Shown: positions 43,725 through 54,197 of the stretch, one piece after another
Layout: every line of letters starts with the position of its first letter
Numbering within the stretch: position 1 is the stretch's first letter
From: Chitinophagaceae bacterium
GTDB taxonomy: Bacteria; Bacteroidota; Bacteroidia; Chitinophagales; Chitinophagaceae
Assembly: GCA_016721385.1 (NCBI GenBank)
Contig: JADKIE010000001.1
Coordinates: 986,501 to 1,050,500 of the forward strand
DNA length: 64,000 nucleotides
Direction of reading: 5' to 3'
Notes under the pieces: generated by a model
What the model was told of the DNA's origin: nothing
Databases searched by the model: none
What the model saw: only the letters and a program-made list of their open reading frames with translations
Position numbers and translations under genes: made by a program

Positions 43725-45380
43725 ATGCATAATATTATATTCGAATATAAGGCGCCTATATTACTTTTCTTCCTATTATTTTTTTCTAAATTGGACTTTG
43801 CCCAAAACTTACCAGTTGGCGCTAAAATAGTTTCTGCATTACAGGTAACAAAAGATTTAAAAAAGATTTTCATGCAAAAGGAGATGGTAAAACAGATGAC
43901 CATGATGCTTTTATTAATGCTGCAAAATATATTAACAAGGTTAAGCGGAATGTAAAACTTATTATCCCGGAAGGAAGATATATTGTTGGACGGCAAAAAA
44001 AAAATATTGGAAAAGCAAATTATTATCATCCTGTATATGAAGGCGAAAGCCCAATGGAATTGGATAGTATTGAGAATGTATCCATAATTGGTTTAAAAAA
44101 AGTATTCATCATTTATAAAGATTCTCTTCGTTTTGGGACATTTGGTTTAACTGATGGGAAAATACCCGAAGAGTTGGACTTGTTTAATCCTTCCTCAAAA
44201 AAGGAGTAAATAAAATAGCAGACTACTCCCAACAGCTTTAATTGGAGATTTTATTCATTTAAAAAATTGCATAAATATTGAAATTAGTAATATTGATATT
44301 AATGGCAACTCTAACAAATATATTCTTGGAGGCAATTGGGGGTTAGGTAAACGGCCTATTGAATTGGATAATTGCTATGGAATTGTATTAAAAAACGTAA
44401 AAAATGCCACATTAAAAAACTTATCAATCCATCATTTTGGCGTTGATAATATTTTACTTGACTCTGATTTTGCGAATAACGATACTACTTACCCATTGCT
44501 TAATAACATTGTTTTACTAAACATAAAAAGTAGTTTTTCGGGAAGAAACTCTATAAGTTGGGTTGGCGGTAAAAATATTTTGATTTCTAATTCTTCTTTT
44601 ACCAATGCAGGAACAGGGAGAATAGCAACCGCTCCGGCCTATGGAATGGATATTGAGCCTGAAGGAAACCCTAAACATGTATTATGCTCAAATGGCTATT
44701 TTATTAATACAATTTTTAAAGATAATGCCGGTTTGGGTTTTACTACAGGCACGTCTATAGATAACCCGGTAGATGCCTTAGGTTATGGCTATAGTTACAA
44801 TCATTATTTTAAAAATTGTACAGTAGTTGGCAGATACAACTCGGCAATTCATAATTTTATTAATAGAGTAACTTTTGATGGATGTAAGTTTTATGGCAAT
44901 GTACTTAACTATGGAAGCTCCATTGATGAAACCCCTCCCTGTGTATTTAAAAATTGCTATTTTTCTGATTTGTATAATGGTGAAATATTTAAAGATAGAA
45001 AATTATTAAATTTAGTTTTAAGCTATAAAGCGATTATAAGTAATTGTGTGTTTGAAAAATACTCTTCATCTTCAACTGTTTCTTATCTTATTGAAAAAGA
45101 CCCAGATTCTTACGATTGTACAAATGAAAATGTAAAACCTATTATTGAAAATTGTGCTTTTTATTATTTTATTCAGCCTACACCTACTTTACTATTTGCT
45201 TCTATTCTTAAAAAAATAAATTAAAAATAATAGATTTTACAAATCCCTTCTGATAAAATACAATGGTATAATATTACGGGATGTGTACCTAAAGTGGGTG
45301 AAGGTTGTACAGATTTAGGAAATGGGCTTAACTATTTGCCCTTATCTGAGATGGAAATTAAAAAGATGCAGAAAAGATAA
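43725..45380 (+). CDS. Right-handed beta-helix (pectate-lyase-like) secreted protein, multiply frameshifted
   Basis: A signal peptide (KAPILLFFLLFFSKLDFAQ) is followed, in corrected frames, by DFHAKGDGKTDDHDAFINAA then KLIIPEGRYIVGRQ. Next comes a long beta-helix with repeats such as NATLKNLSIHHFGVDNILLD, HVLCSNGYFINTIFKDNAGL and NRVTFDGCKFYGN. Single bases are missing at 43859-43864, 44197-44202 and 44228-44230, and a pair of compensating indels is likely near 45222-45260. The restored protein has about 550 residues. Such folds are polysaccharide lyases, hydrolases or epimerases; in a glycan locus it may trim or modify the product. Genuine decay is possible. Confidence 0.7.
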
Positions 45381-45388
45381 CTAAATAA

Positions 45389-45994
45389 TTACTTGGCCGG
45401 TACGCCCCTAACTGTAGCATTATCCGGTACATCTTTTACAACAACAGCCCCTGCGCCTATCATTACATTTTTACCAACGGATATTCCTTGCTTTATTACG
45501 GCATTGGCTCCTACAAAAGTTTTACTGCCAATTTTTACATTGCCGCAAAGTACTGCTCCTGGCGCAATATGTGCAAAATCGTCAATAATACATTCATGAT
45601 CTATACTGCAATTAGTATTACAGATTACGCCATTACCTATTTTTACTAACGGATTTATAGTTGCATTGGCTGCAATCATTACCCCTTGCGGATGTATTAT
45701 TGCAGATTCGTCTATAACAGCTGATGCATGTATAACGGTTGCAGGAAAAAGATTTTTTGCTGCTAATGAAATTGCAATTTTTTCTCTGATATTATTATCG
45801 CCTATGGCTATAAAAAAATCGCTTTCGGATAGTGCTTGTATTGCTATAGGTGATTGTTCGCTACCTAAGTATGAAAGGTTGAAAGGGTTAACAGATTTTT
45901 CTTCGGCATCGCAATAACCAATTACATTTTTACCCATAGATTTTACTATGCCATACACAACAAATGCATGCCCGGAGTAGCCTATCAAAATCAT
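45389..45994 (-). CDS. NeuD/PglD-type sugar O- or N-acetyltransferase
   Basis: A 201-residue protein with an N-terminal Rossmann-like domain (ILIGYSGHAFVVYGIVKSMG) and a left-handed beta-helix of hexapeptide repeats (INPLVKIGNGVICNTNCSID, HIAPGAVLCGNVKIGSKTFV, GKNVMIGAGAVVVKDVPDNA). The conserved His in CSIDHECIIDD is the expected catalytic base. PglD homologues acetylate UDP-4-amino sugars. Paired with the DegT aminotransferase and PglC-type transferase it suggests a bacillosamine-like sugar. Confidence 0.87.
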   Translation of the reverse strand: MILIGYSGHAFVVYGIVKSMGKNVIGYCDAEEKSVNPFNLSYLGSEQSPIAIQALSESDFFIAIGDNNIREKIAISLAAKNLFPATVIHASAVIDESAIIHPQGVMIAANATINPLVKIGNGVICNTNCSIDHECIIDDFAHIAPGAVLCGNVKIGSKTFVGANAVIKQGISVGKNVMIGAGAVVVKDVPDNATVRGVPAK

Positions 45995-46066
45995 GGTATT
46001 TGTTTTTGTTTTGTTCTTACTTTTTAAAAAGGCGGTTTTAAAACAGAAAGTAAATACCTTTTTATA

Positions 46067-46703
46067 TTATTTTTTAGCCACAGTAGCCCATCCACCGCCA
46101 ATTCTTATTATTTCTAAATTTTCTGGCTTAATCCCTGCATTATAATGCAATTGTTTTATTTGTTGCTCTGTATAATGAAATAATGGGCAAGTGTATCTAT
46201 ATCTACGCAAAGCCATTCTTAATCCATTTTCAGGCCAAGATGCCATAAAAGAATTATTAGAAAGGCTTGCCATTCTGTTTACCAATGCCTGAGCTTCTTC
46301 TATATAATCAAATACACCTAAGGCACATGAGTAATCAAATGTTTTGCCGCCAAAATCGTATGTTAATACATCACCCAATACAAATTCGCATTTATCGGCT
46401 ACACCTTCATCTTTACAAGTTTGTTTGGCATAATCTACCATGTGTTGGGCAAAATCTACCCCAAACACTTTTGATGCTCCCCCATTTTTGATAAGTGATA
46501 CACTATTTACACCTAGGGCCGCTACCTACATCTAACACAGTTGCATTAGGTATTGCTTTACAAGCCTTAATGGCTATTGCTTGCCTTTCATAAACACCTT
46601 TTCTAAATATTCTATCAAATAAAGATGGTTTTTTATAATAATTGCCGAATAAATCACTTCGGGCATCCCAATAGCTTTGTACTGTTTCCGTTGCTTTTGA
46701 CAT
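46067..46703 (-). CDS. Class I SAM-dependent methyltransferase, frameshifted
   Basis: The N-terminus is SKATETVQSYWDARSDLFGN. After removing one extra base at 46515 the SAM loop reads VLDVGSGPGVNSVSLIKNGG followed by KVFGVDFAQHMVDYAKQ. ALGVFDYIEEAQALVNRMAS lies further on. About 210 residues. Target unknown; sugar or lipid methylation in the glycan locus is likely. The start overlaps the end of the upstream deacetylase gene by 50 bases. Confidence 0.8.
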
Positions 46704-47559
46704 AATTAGCTTTTTCTAAACAAGTTTTAAATTGATGTTGTTGTAATAATGATTTTATTTTCTCCCGTACTGAGTTTCTAAATAAATTCCAGCGCAAATT
46801 TAGGGCAAACACTTTGATTTTTGAATAAGTAACATCATTTGGATAATTATCCGACACATTAATCCAATTTGTATCAAATTCATATGGATGCATATATATC
46901 ATACTATCCTTGCCATTGGTCTTAAAATCGGCAAACACTTTATTCACTAAAAACTTAGGCATCAACCTAATATAACCGCCGCCGGATACCGGCCATTTCT
47001 TTTTCACATATTGAGATATTGTAAGTGGAAGCTCCACAATCTCCATACCGTTTTGTAATTGGTAAAGTGCATCGTTTTGATTAAACCCTTCTATACCATA
47101 CCGAGACATTTTAATTGGAAATATACTACTATCGTAAGTAAGCCCTAATTCTGCCAAAATTTCTAAAACGTATAAATTAGTTTCATTAACAGAAAAAAAC
47201 GGAGCTCTATATCCATAAATTTTATCGCCGGTAATATCAGATACTATTTTTAAAGAATCCTCTAAATCTTTTTGTGCAGCTTGTGGAGAAAGTGAAAACA
47301 TTGCTTCGTGATTTTGTCCATGCAAAGCTATTTCATGCCCTTTAGCGGCAATTTTTTTTACCAAACCGGGCCTATATTTTGCTAAAATACCTAATACAAA
47401 AAAAGTAGCTTTATGCCCTGTTTCATCTAACAAATCTAAAATAATATCTGTTTGTCGTTCAATTGCTCCATTCACAGGTTCGGTTATATCTTTATAATGA
47501 TATTTACCATAAAGCTGCCCGAAATCTTCCCAATCAATGCTTAGTGTACTAAAAGCCAT
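46654..47559 (-). CDS. Polysaccharide deacetylase (DUF3473/XrtA-associated type)
   Basis: A 301-residue NodB-type deacetylase: LSIDWEDFGQLYGKYHY (metal-binding Asp), KATFFVLGILAKYRPGLVKK, GHEIALHGQNHEAMFSLSPQ with the His-x-x-x-His motif, and YGYRAPFFSV. The C-terminal SGGGYIRLMP and IYMHPYEFDTNWIN resemble the DUF3473 type. It should remove N-acetyl groups from surface glycan or peptidoglycan sugars. The C-terminus overlaps the methyltransferase start by 50 bases, which may reflect a further indel. Confidence 0.87.
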   Translation of the reverse strand: MAFSTLSIDWEDFGQLYGKYHYKDITEPVNGAIERQTDIILDLLDETGHKATFFVLGILAKYRPGLVKKIAAKGHEIALHGQNHEAMFSLSPQAAQKDLEDSLKIVSDITGDKIYGYRAPFFSVNETNLYVLEILAELGLTYDSSIFPIKMSRYGIEGFNQNDALYQLQNGMEIVELPLTISQYVKKKWPVSGGGYIRLMPKFLVNKVFADFKTNGKDSMIYMHPYEFDTNWINVSDNYPNDVTYSKIKVFALNLRWNLFRNSVREKIKSLLQQHQFKTCLEKANYVKSNGNSTKLLGCPK

Positions 47560-47564
47560 GTAGT

Positions 47565-48695
47565 CTATTTATTATTAATAATTTTATTAACCGCATTTAA
47601 ATAAGCATTAATTACAATTTGCTTATCATACTCTTCTATAATTTTGGCCCTGGCCCGCTGCCCCTTTTCGTTTCTTTGGTCTGCGGATAATTTTAGCATA
47701 TCGTTCATTTTAGCTGCAAGACTATCTACATCTCTTACATTACACAAAAAACCCGTTACATTATCTTCTACAATTTCTTTGCACCCTGTAGTGTTACAGG
47801 TTATGCTAGGTTTGGCCATACTACTTGCTTCTAATAATACATTCGATGTTCCCTCTCTGTAACTTGGCAGTACAATACAATCTGCATTTGCTATATTTTG
47901 GCGTACGTCTTTTATTTCACCTAAATAATTAATAAAGCCATTGTTGACCCATTCATTTAATTCATTTTGGGTTACCGTATTGTCTTTTAAGTTTTGATGC
48001 CAGATGGGGCCAATAACATTACATTGTACGTGATTATATTTTTCTTTTATTTGTGCCGAAGCCTTAACATACTCCACAATACCCTTATCTTTTACCAACC
48101 GGCTTATAAATAAAAATTGAAACCCTTCTGTCTTATTTTTAGCAGGTAAAGGAGTGTAATATGTATAGTCTACCCCAGACCCGGGAATACACTCCGCAAT
48201 TTGTGGTTTTGCAAATTTTTTTTCCAAAAAAATTTGCATGTCATCCTGGTTTTGGAAAAACAACTTAGCTGTTTTCTGTAAAACAAATTTATACAAAGTA
48301 CGTGCTGCTCTATAGGCAATATTGTTTCTTTCAAATAAAGGCCCTATACCGGTTATATTAGTTATGGTGGGAGTTTTTTTGAGCCATCGGGTTACTACAT
48401 TTCCCCATATAGCCGGGCGTATTGTAAATGTTAAACAAACATCTGCCTCAATTTTTTTTAAGGCTTTTTTTATATTTAACATATAGCGTAAAATATCCAA
48501 TGGGTTTTGAGTACTGCTGCCTATGTTAATAACATTAAAGCCTTTTTGTTTTGCAAGTTCAATATCTGTATTGGTGCCACTGGTTAAAACAAAAATATTA
48601 AACCCCTTTTCTTTAAGTGCTCGACACAAACCTTCCCTAATGGTATTTGTTGCTATAATATTATTTTCAATTATTGCGATTGTATGTTGAGACAT
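47565..48695 (-). CDS. Glycosyltransferase family 4 (PglA-like)
   Basis: A 376-residue GT4 with two Rossmann domains: IAIIENNIIATNTIREGLCR, then TNITGIGPLFERNN, IPGSGVDYTYYTPLP, FLFISRLVKDKGIVEYVKAS and the C-terminal PSYREGTSNVLLEASSMAKP with the Glu pair. The pattern is of PglA-type enzymes that add GalNAc to diphospho-undecaprenyl-bacillosamine. It is predicted to add the second sugar on the lipid carrier, but the donor is uncertain. Confidence 0.87.
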   Translation of the reverse strand: MSQHTIAIIENNIIATNTIREGLCRALKEKGFNIFVLTSGTNTDIELAKQKGFNVINIGSSTQNPLDILRYMLNIKKALKKIEADVCLTFTIRPAIWGNVVTRWLKKTPTITNITGIGPLFERNNIAYRAARTLYKFVLQKTAKLFFQNQDDMQIFLEKKFAKPQIAECIPGSGVDYTYYTPLPAKNKTEGFQFLFISRLVKDKGIVEYVKASAQIKEKYNHVQCNVIGPIWHQNLKDNTVTQNELNEWVNNGFINYLGEIKDVRQNIANADCIVLPSYREGTSNVLLEASSMAKPSITCNTTGCKEIVEDNVTGFLCNVRDVDSLAAKMNDMLKLSADQRNEKGQRARAKIIEEYDKQIVINAYLNAVNKIINNK

Positions 48696-48832
48696 CTTAT
48701 TTTTGGTGTATTAACTAAACCCTTCACGTAAGCAATTTTCTTTTGTACTATTTACAGATAATGTAATTTTATTTAAGGTAACAGATATAAAATATTACCT
48801 AATTTGCAGCAAAAATAATCAAATTATACATA

Positions 48833-50161
48833 ATGGGCTTTCTTGATATACTTTTATACCCTTTTTATGTTGCGGCTTTTTATTTTTTATTTAGTGCCCG
48901 AAGAAAGAATTATAATGATCCTGTATTAGAACATTACCATAAAATTGGTTTTTGGATCAAGGCTTTTGCTGCAATTGCATTTACTATATTTAATGTATAC
49001 ATCTCCTATGGCGATTCTCATGGTTTGTATTACACAGAAGGTGTAAACTTTAAAAATTTGATCTTAAATGATTCACATAATGCCAAATATCTTTTTTTAC
49101 CAGGCACAGAGTTTGATATATCTCTTTTTTATAATGATGCAAACCGAGGATATTTTAGGCCGAAAACAACTATATGGTAGTACGGGTTGTTACTATTTTT
49201 TTGTTTTTTTGTTTTGGTAAATATTTACTGCTCAATTTATTTTTTTCGATGCTGGCATTTTCCGGAGTATGGCGTTTATACCGGTTTTTTTATGAGTTAT
49301 ATCCGCATTTACACAAGCATTTAGCTATTGCTATTTTATATTTGCCCACTTTTGTATTTTGGTCGTCGGGGGTGTTAAAAGATTCTATTTGTATTGGTGC
49401 TTTAGGTTGGTTAACATTTTCTCTTTATGAAGCACTATTTAAAAAGCAAAAATTACTGGTTAACCTTGGCATAATTTTATTTGCCAGCTACATGTTATCG
49501 GTGCTTAAAGTTTATATATTGGTTTCGTACCTGCCATTTTTCTTTTTGTTTTTGATATTAAAAAACATGTCATTAATGAAAAGTAAGTTTTTAAAGGTTA
49601 CAATTGTTTGTGTTTTAATTTTTGGCAGTATGGCTATGTTTACTCAAATAGTGGGCAAATTAACCGAATCGTTGGGAGAATATGGTACGGATGGATTAAC
49701 AAAAAGTATGGAAAGAAAACAACAGGCTTACAGGGAAAGTGGCTCTAGTTTTTCGCTGGGGGTTGATTTGAGTAATGGTATTTCGATGAGCCGACTGGGC
49801 TTAATTGCACCTGCAGCAATTATTGCAACATTATACCGGCCATTTTTATGGGAGAGCAGAAATGTATCTACATTACTATCCTCTTTTGAAAGTTTGTTTA
49901 TTATGTATTTTACTTTATTTGTTTTTTTTTAAATTTGGTGCCAGACATTTTATTACCACTTGTTTAAAAGACCCAACCGTTATTTACTGTTTACTTTTTT
50001 CGTTATTGTTTGCATTATTTGTGGGTGTTACTACTTCTAATTTTGGCTCGTTGGTTAGATATAAAATACCTTGTATGCCCTTTTACGTAATTGCTATGTA
50101 CATTATTTACGATAGGGGTCAAAAATTAAAAAGCAGCCTTGTTACCAAAGCTGCCATTTAA
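48833..50161 (+). CDS. Wzy-like multi-spanning membrane protein 1, frameshifted
   Basis: A membrane protein with about 10 helices. Notable parts: YISYGDSHGLYYTEGV (loop), HLAIAILYLPTFVFWSSGVL-KDS and LYRPFLWESRNVSTLLSSFE, then TSNFGSLVRYKIPCMPFYVI. It shares these with the protein at 59972-61347, so the two are paralogues. I suggest an O-unit polymerase-like or related transport role from topology and locus. One G is missing at about 49161 (restoring FRPENNYMVVRVV) and one T is extra in the T9 run 49922-49930. Corrected length is about 443 residues. Confidence 0.75.
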
Positions 50162-50179
50162 AAAAATTGTAAAAATTAA

Positions 50180-51172
50180 TTATACTCCCATTGCCCTGTT
50201 TGCTCTCAATGGTGTAAATATTGATTGTATAGAAAACCACAACCCTTTTAAATACAAAGTACTATAGTTTGTAGGTTTAGGTGTTGTTTTAAGCCTGTAT
50301 AAAATTGTTGGCGGTGTAGCCTCAAAATTTTTACTAAATGCATCTGCAACCGGCCATGCCATAAAACTTAATTTTTTAAACTTATCTGTTTTTTGATAAA
50401 GTAGTACTACGCCTGTAAATGCCAATAAAAAGCAACAGTAATTAATAAAGGCAATAAATTTATTGTTGAATTTTACCTGATGCACAAAAAACCGGTTACG
50501 TATATAATAATACATTTTCCAGCCGGATGCATAATCCCAATCTTGCTTTAAAGAAAAAGCTGTAGCAGGGTGATAATGTATACTATCCGAAACGGTGCAT
50601 ACAGGGATGTTATTTTTTTTGGTAATTCGATAGTAATACTCCGTTTCGTCTCCCCATAAAAAAAACTTAGGTTGTGGTACTCCTACTCTTTCCACAATAT
50701 TTCTGTGCAACATTGTGCCGTTAAACGGGTGGCCAATTCCTTCAATAATTTTTGCATCTACCTCGTCAATTGATTTATAATTTTGTGTTTTCCAAACAAA
50801 CGATTTTTTATCGGCTTTATCAATTACAGCACAATTCATTAAACGCATTTGCCCATTATCGGCAGCTAAAATATTTTCCAAAGCATCTAATTTAGGATAT
50901 CCATCATCGTCCATAAGCCATATCCAGGAGTAGCCTTGCTTATATGCCCAATTAATACCAGTGCTAAAGCCGCCACTTGAGCCTACATTTTTTTGTGTAA
51001 TAAAAGTGATATCTGATTGTTTTGTAAGCCACTGCTCTGTATCATCGGTACTTCCGTTATTTACAACAAAAATACCATCTAATTTACGTGTTTGATTACG
51101 CAATGCATCGATACATTCGGCAAGAAGTGTGCGACGGTTGTACGTTACAACCACAGCGATTACCTTCTCCAT
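50180..51172 (-). CDS. Glycosyltransferase family 2 (rhamnosyl/galactofuranosyl-type)
   Basis: A 330-residue GT2: VIAVVVTYNRRTLLAECIDA, VVNNGSTDDTEQWLTKQ, YSWIWLMDDDGYPKLDALEN with the DxD-type metal site, and FFLWGDETEYYYRITK. A C-terminal membrane segment (YCCFLLAFTGVVLLYQ) is also present. The WGDE motif and the presence of glf nearby fit a galactofuranosyl- or rhamnosyltransferase. The donor is not proven. Confidence 0.85.
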   Translation of the reverse strand: MEKVIAVVVTYNRRTLLAECIDALRNQTRKLDGIFVVNNGSTDDTEQWLTKQSDITFITQKNVGSSGGFSTGINWAYKQGYSWIWLMDDDGYPKLDALENILAADNGQMRLMNCAVIDKADKKSFVWKTQNYKSIDEVDAKIIEGIGHPFNGTMLHRNIVERVGVPQPKFFLWGDETEYYYRITKKNNIPVCTVSDSIHYHPATAFSLKQDWDYASGWKMYYYIRNRFFVHQVKFNNKFIAFINYCCFLLAFTGVVLLYQKTDKFKKLSFMAWPVADAFSKNFEATPPTILYRLKTTPKPTNYSTLYLKGLWFSIQSIFTPLRANRAMGV

Positions 51173-51254
51173 TGGTTTTGAAGTTTGGTTTTTTAATAGA
51201 TTTGGACGTCTATTAAACGGAGAAAGTTTGCCTTTATTGTTTTATACCATTAAA

Positions 51255-52023
51255 TTATTTTACATTTTTTGTTACCCTATAGAGCAAATATTGCCATATG
51301 GTAGGGTGGCTCCAAAGAGCAGATACCGATGAGCCAGCAACTGTTTTTATAGATTTATCAGAAATATCGGCTATAGCCTTGCTTAAAAAAGGCAGCCCGG
51401 CAGCTAATTGCAAGAATGGATAGGTTACAAAATTATCTTGTTTGGTTATCGTTATTTTTTGTTGATATATAATATTACCGGTATCAATTCCGGCATCTAC
51501 AAAATGAATGGTAACGCCGCAATTTTCGTTATCCTTATTTACTAAAGCCCAATATGCCCCATGTACACCTCTGTAGTTTGGAGTTATTCCTGCATGCATA
51601 TTTATTATTTTTGCATTCGTTGCAGATAATATTTTTTTTGAAATTATACGTGTTCCGTTTACTACAATTATGTCCGGATTTATTTGATTAAGTATTGCCT
51701 TACAGGCATCATCATTAACTGAAGAAACATTTGTAATTACTTTGTTGGGTATAGCTGTATTTATTAAATTATTTTGGTTTATAATTTCTGTTTTCCTCTT
51801 TTTAGAAAAGATATTTAGCGACTTAACAACCAGTATTTGAAACATCATTTGGCCAATGACCCTTACTATACCTAATTTTTTTATTCTTTTCTTTAAAATT
51901 CTTTTTATTTACCGGCTCTTCAATTACAACAGCAGCAAAAGCAATATGTTGCAAAAGGCGGTGGTATACAATATTTGTTGATTCACCCTTGCCTGCAAGT
52001 AATACTATTTTAGGTTTGTTCAT
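51255..52023 (-). CDS. Formyltransferase family protein (sugar N-formyltransferase), frameshifted
   Basis: The protein opens KPKIVLLAGKGESTNIVYHR. It has the formyl-transfer core ILNQINPDIIVVNGTRIISK, INMHAGITPNYRGVHGAYWA and VTIHFVDAGIDTGNIIYQQK with the conserved Asn, His and Asp. One A is extra in the T4 (plus strand) run 51887-51890; removing it joins the pieces as KERIKKLGIVRVIGQMMFQI. Corrected length is about 255 residues. Such enzymes formylate amino sugars using formyl-tetrahydrofolate, matching the aminotransferase in the locus. Confidence 0.83.
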
Positions 52024-52024
52024 T

Positions 52025-52999
52025 TTATTTGCGGCTGGCTTGTGCTAAATTTTGCATGTTAGTGCTTTTAAAGTTGTATTTACTTTGCAGCAATTGATAA
52101 TGCTTTAAAATTTCTTCTAAAAAAGATAAGTTTTCTTTTAAGTTAACACCAAAATTATGCGGATGCCACCAAAGATGATAGGTAAGGCCTTTTCTTGCTG
52201 CATGTGTCATGCTTTTTTTAATCCTTTGCAATCTTAACCCTTCTAAAAATGCTGATCCTTTTTTGTATTGCCTTAAAAATCTGCTGGCTGGTATATTGCA
52301 GGGTTCATTTTCATTTTGCCATTTTACATCATGACAATGATGTCCGGTAAGGTTTATATATGCATCTGCTAACCTTAATGCTCTTCGCAAATACGTTTCG
52401 CTTTCGTAATTTTTTGCTTCGTAAAGCCAGGAATTTTCATTGCCTCTGTAGGCAATTATTCCTTCTTGTTTACATGTGGCCAAATAAGTTTCGTTATATT
52501 GGTTACGAGGAAAAATGAAGCTTTTTAATTCTACTCCAAGTTGTTTGGCAATAGCCTTGGCAGCCTGCAAATCCTGTCTAAACTCTTCTACAGTTTGCCC
52601 ATCTTCTAAACAATAATAGTGCGAAAATGTATGGCAACCTACTTCTTGCTTTGCTTCTTTTATAAGTTTAAGTAATGTTGGGGCAAAATGCACAGGATCA
52701 TCTGCTTCATTATTGCCAACAAGGTGTAAATGGCTTTCGTAAGGCGAAATTTTTTTGTTTGTGTAGCTTGGTTTTTCTTTTGGGATATTTTGAAGCAATT
52801 GCTCTTTATTCTCAAAAAAAAGGAAACCTACAGTTGCAAAAGTTGCTTCAATATTGTATTTAGAAAATAAATTTAAAAGCCCCGGAATTACTTGCCTAAC
52901 ACCGTGTAAGTGGTTTGAGTAGTTTTCCAGCTTAACCACATCCCATACACCCCAATATATTTCAAAATCAAGCGATATTACAAAATTGCCATTCTTCAT
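52025..52999 (-). CDS. Polysaccharide deacetylase family protein
   Basis: A 324-residue NodB-like protein: FVISLDFEIYWGVWDVVKLE, IEATFATVGFLFFENKEQLL, KQEVGCHTFSHYYCLEDGQT with the HxxxH-type metal site and LKSFIFPRNQYNETYLATCK. It ends YHLWWHPHNFGVN, the typical C-terminal His motif. The start at 52999 follows an exact promoter box. The downstream formyltransferase gene is 1 base away. It may deacetylate the amino sugar that is then formylated. Confidence 0.85.
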   Translation of the reverse strand: MKNGNFVISLDFEIYWGVWDVVKLENYSNHLHGVRQVIPGLLNLFSKYNIEATFATVGFLFFENKEQLLQNIPKEKPSYTNKKISPYESHLHLVGNNEADDPVHFAPTLLKLIKEAKQEVGCHTFSHYYCLEDGQTVEEFRQDLQAAKAIAKQLGVELKSFIFPRNQYNETYLATCKQEGIIAYRGNENSWLYEAKNYESETYLRRALRLADAYINLTGHHCHDVKWQNENEPCNIPASRFLRQYKKGSAFLEGLRLQRIKKSMTHAARKGLTYHLWWHPHNFGVNLKENLSFLEEILKHYQLLQSKYNFKSTNMQNLAQASRK

Positions 53000-53016
53000 C
53001 CCTGCTAATTAAGTTT

Positions 53017-53024
53017 CAAAGATA
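53017..53024 (-). promoter_or_regulatory. -7 promoter box (TATCTTTG) of the deacetylase-formyltransferase pair
   Basis: An exact TAnnTTTG match on the minus strand, 17 bases before the deacetylase start and just after the glf stop codon. Confidence 0.45.
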
Positions 53025-53033
53025 ATTATAGTT

Positions 53034-54188
53034 TTATAATTCGATGTTTGGAAACACCGGCGGCTTTGTTTGTGTTTGTAAAGATGAAATATATTCTTTA
53101 GAAAAATTTAATGCCTCGCCAATTACATGGTGCATATCCATATATCTATAGGTGGCTAATCTTCCCAGAAATGAAACCCCTTTTAATAATTCTGCATCAC
53201 TTCTGTAATTTAACAGCAATTGTTTATCAACTTCCAATCTTTTGGGATAATAAGGTATATCATCTGCTGTTGTTTCTTTGCTAAATTCTTTATAACATAT
53301 TGTTTCATTATGTTTTTCCCAATAAGTAAAATGCTTATGCTCTGTAATACGAGTATACGGCACATCTGCATCGCAAAAATTCATTTGGGTTACACCCTGA
53401 TAATCGCCATCGGCATAAATAGTTTCAAAAGTTACTGTTCGGTAACCCAGCCTGCCATGTTTAAAATTAAAATAAGCATCTATTGGGCCGGTATAAAAAA
53501 CATGGTCGTATTTACTTACATCCATTGTTGGTGTAAATTTTTTATTTAAAGTAACAGTAATGTTTGGTAAATTTATTAATGCCTCCATTAATGCTGTATA
53601 TCCATTTGCAGGAATACCTGTATAAATATTATTATGATAATTGTCGTCGTAATTAAACCTAACCGGAATTCGTTTTAGAATTGAAGCTGGTAACTCTGTA
53701 GGCTCACAACCCCATTGTTTTTTGGTATAGCCGTAAAAGAAAGCATAATATAATTCTTTACCAATAAATCGAAGCGCCTGCTCTTCAAAATTTTGAGGAT
53801 CCGTAATTGTTTTATCAGCCAGTTGTTCTAAAAATATTTTTGCCTCATTGGGTGTAAACGATTTTTGAAAAAGTTGATTTATGGTATGCAGGTTTACCGG
53901 TAAAGAATATACTTTACCACTGCTCATCGCTTTTACCCTATGCACATAGGGTTTAAATTCAACAAAAGAATTTACAAAATCCCATATTTCCTTTTTATCC
54001 GTGTTAAAAATATGTGGCCCGTATTGATGGACCATTATACCGGTTTTTTCATCTCGTTGAGTATGGCAATTGCCTGCAATATGATTTCGTTCATCCCACA
54101 TATCAATTGTGCAATCTAATTGATTTGCTAATTGATTTGCCAGTACTGCTCCTGAAAAGCCTGTGCCTATAATTAAAAAATTTTTCAT
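53034..54188 (-). CDS. glf: UDP-galactopyranose mutase
   Basis: A 384-residue flavoenzyme that makes UDP-galactofuranose. FLIIGTGFSGAVLANQLANQ binds FAD. The DMWDERNHIAGNCHTQRDEK, VHQYGPHIFNTDKKEIWDFV, FYGYTKKQWGCEPTELP and RIPVRFNYDDNYHNNIYTGI motifs are hallmarks of the family. FLGRLATYRYMDMHHVIGEA is the C-terminal signature. The glycan therefore probably contains galactofuranose. Confidence 0.95.
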   Translation of the reverse strand: MKNFLIIGTGFSGAVLANQLANQLDCTIDMWDERNHIAGNCHTQRDEKTGIMVHQYGPHIFNTDKKEIWDFVNSFVEFKPYVHRVKAMSSGKVYSLPVNLHTINQLFQKSFTPNEAKIFLEQLADKTITDPQNFEEQALRFIGKELYYAFFYGYTKKQWGCEPTELPASILKRIPVRFNYDDNYHNNIYTGIPANGYTALMEALINLPNITVTLNKKFTPTMDVSKYDHVFYTGPIDAYFNFKHGRLGYRTVTFETIYADGDYQGVTQMNFCDADVPYTRITEHKHFTYWEKHNETICYKEFSKETTADDIPYYPKRLEVDKQLLLNYRSDAELLKGVSFLGRLATYRYMDMHHVIGEALNFSKEYISSLQTQTKPPVFPNIEL

Positions 54189-54197
54189 GCAAGTTGT

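Noticed and set aside
46654..46703. Programmed frameshift at the deacetylase/methyltransferase overlap
   Set aside because: No slippery sequence or structure is evident, and indels are frequent in this assembly.
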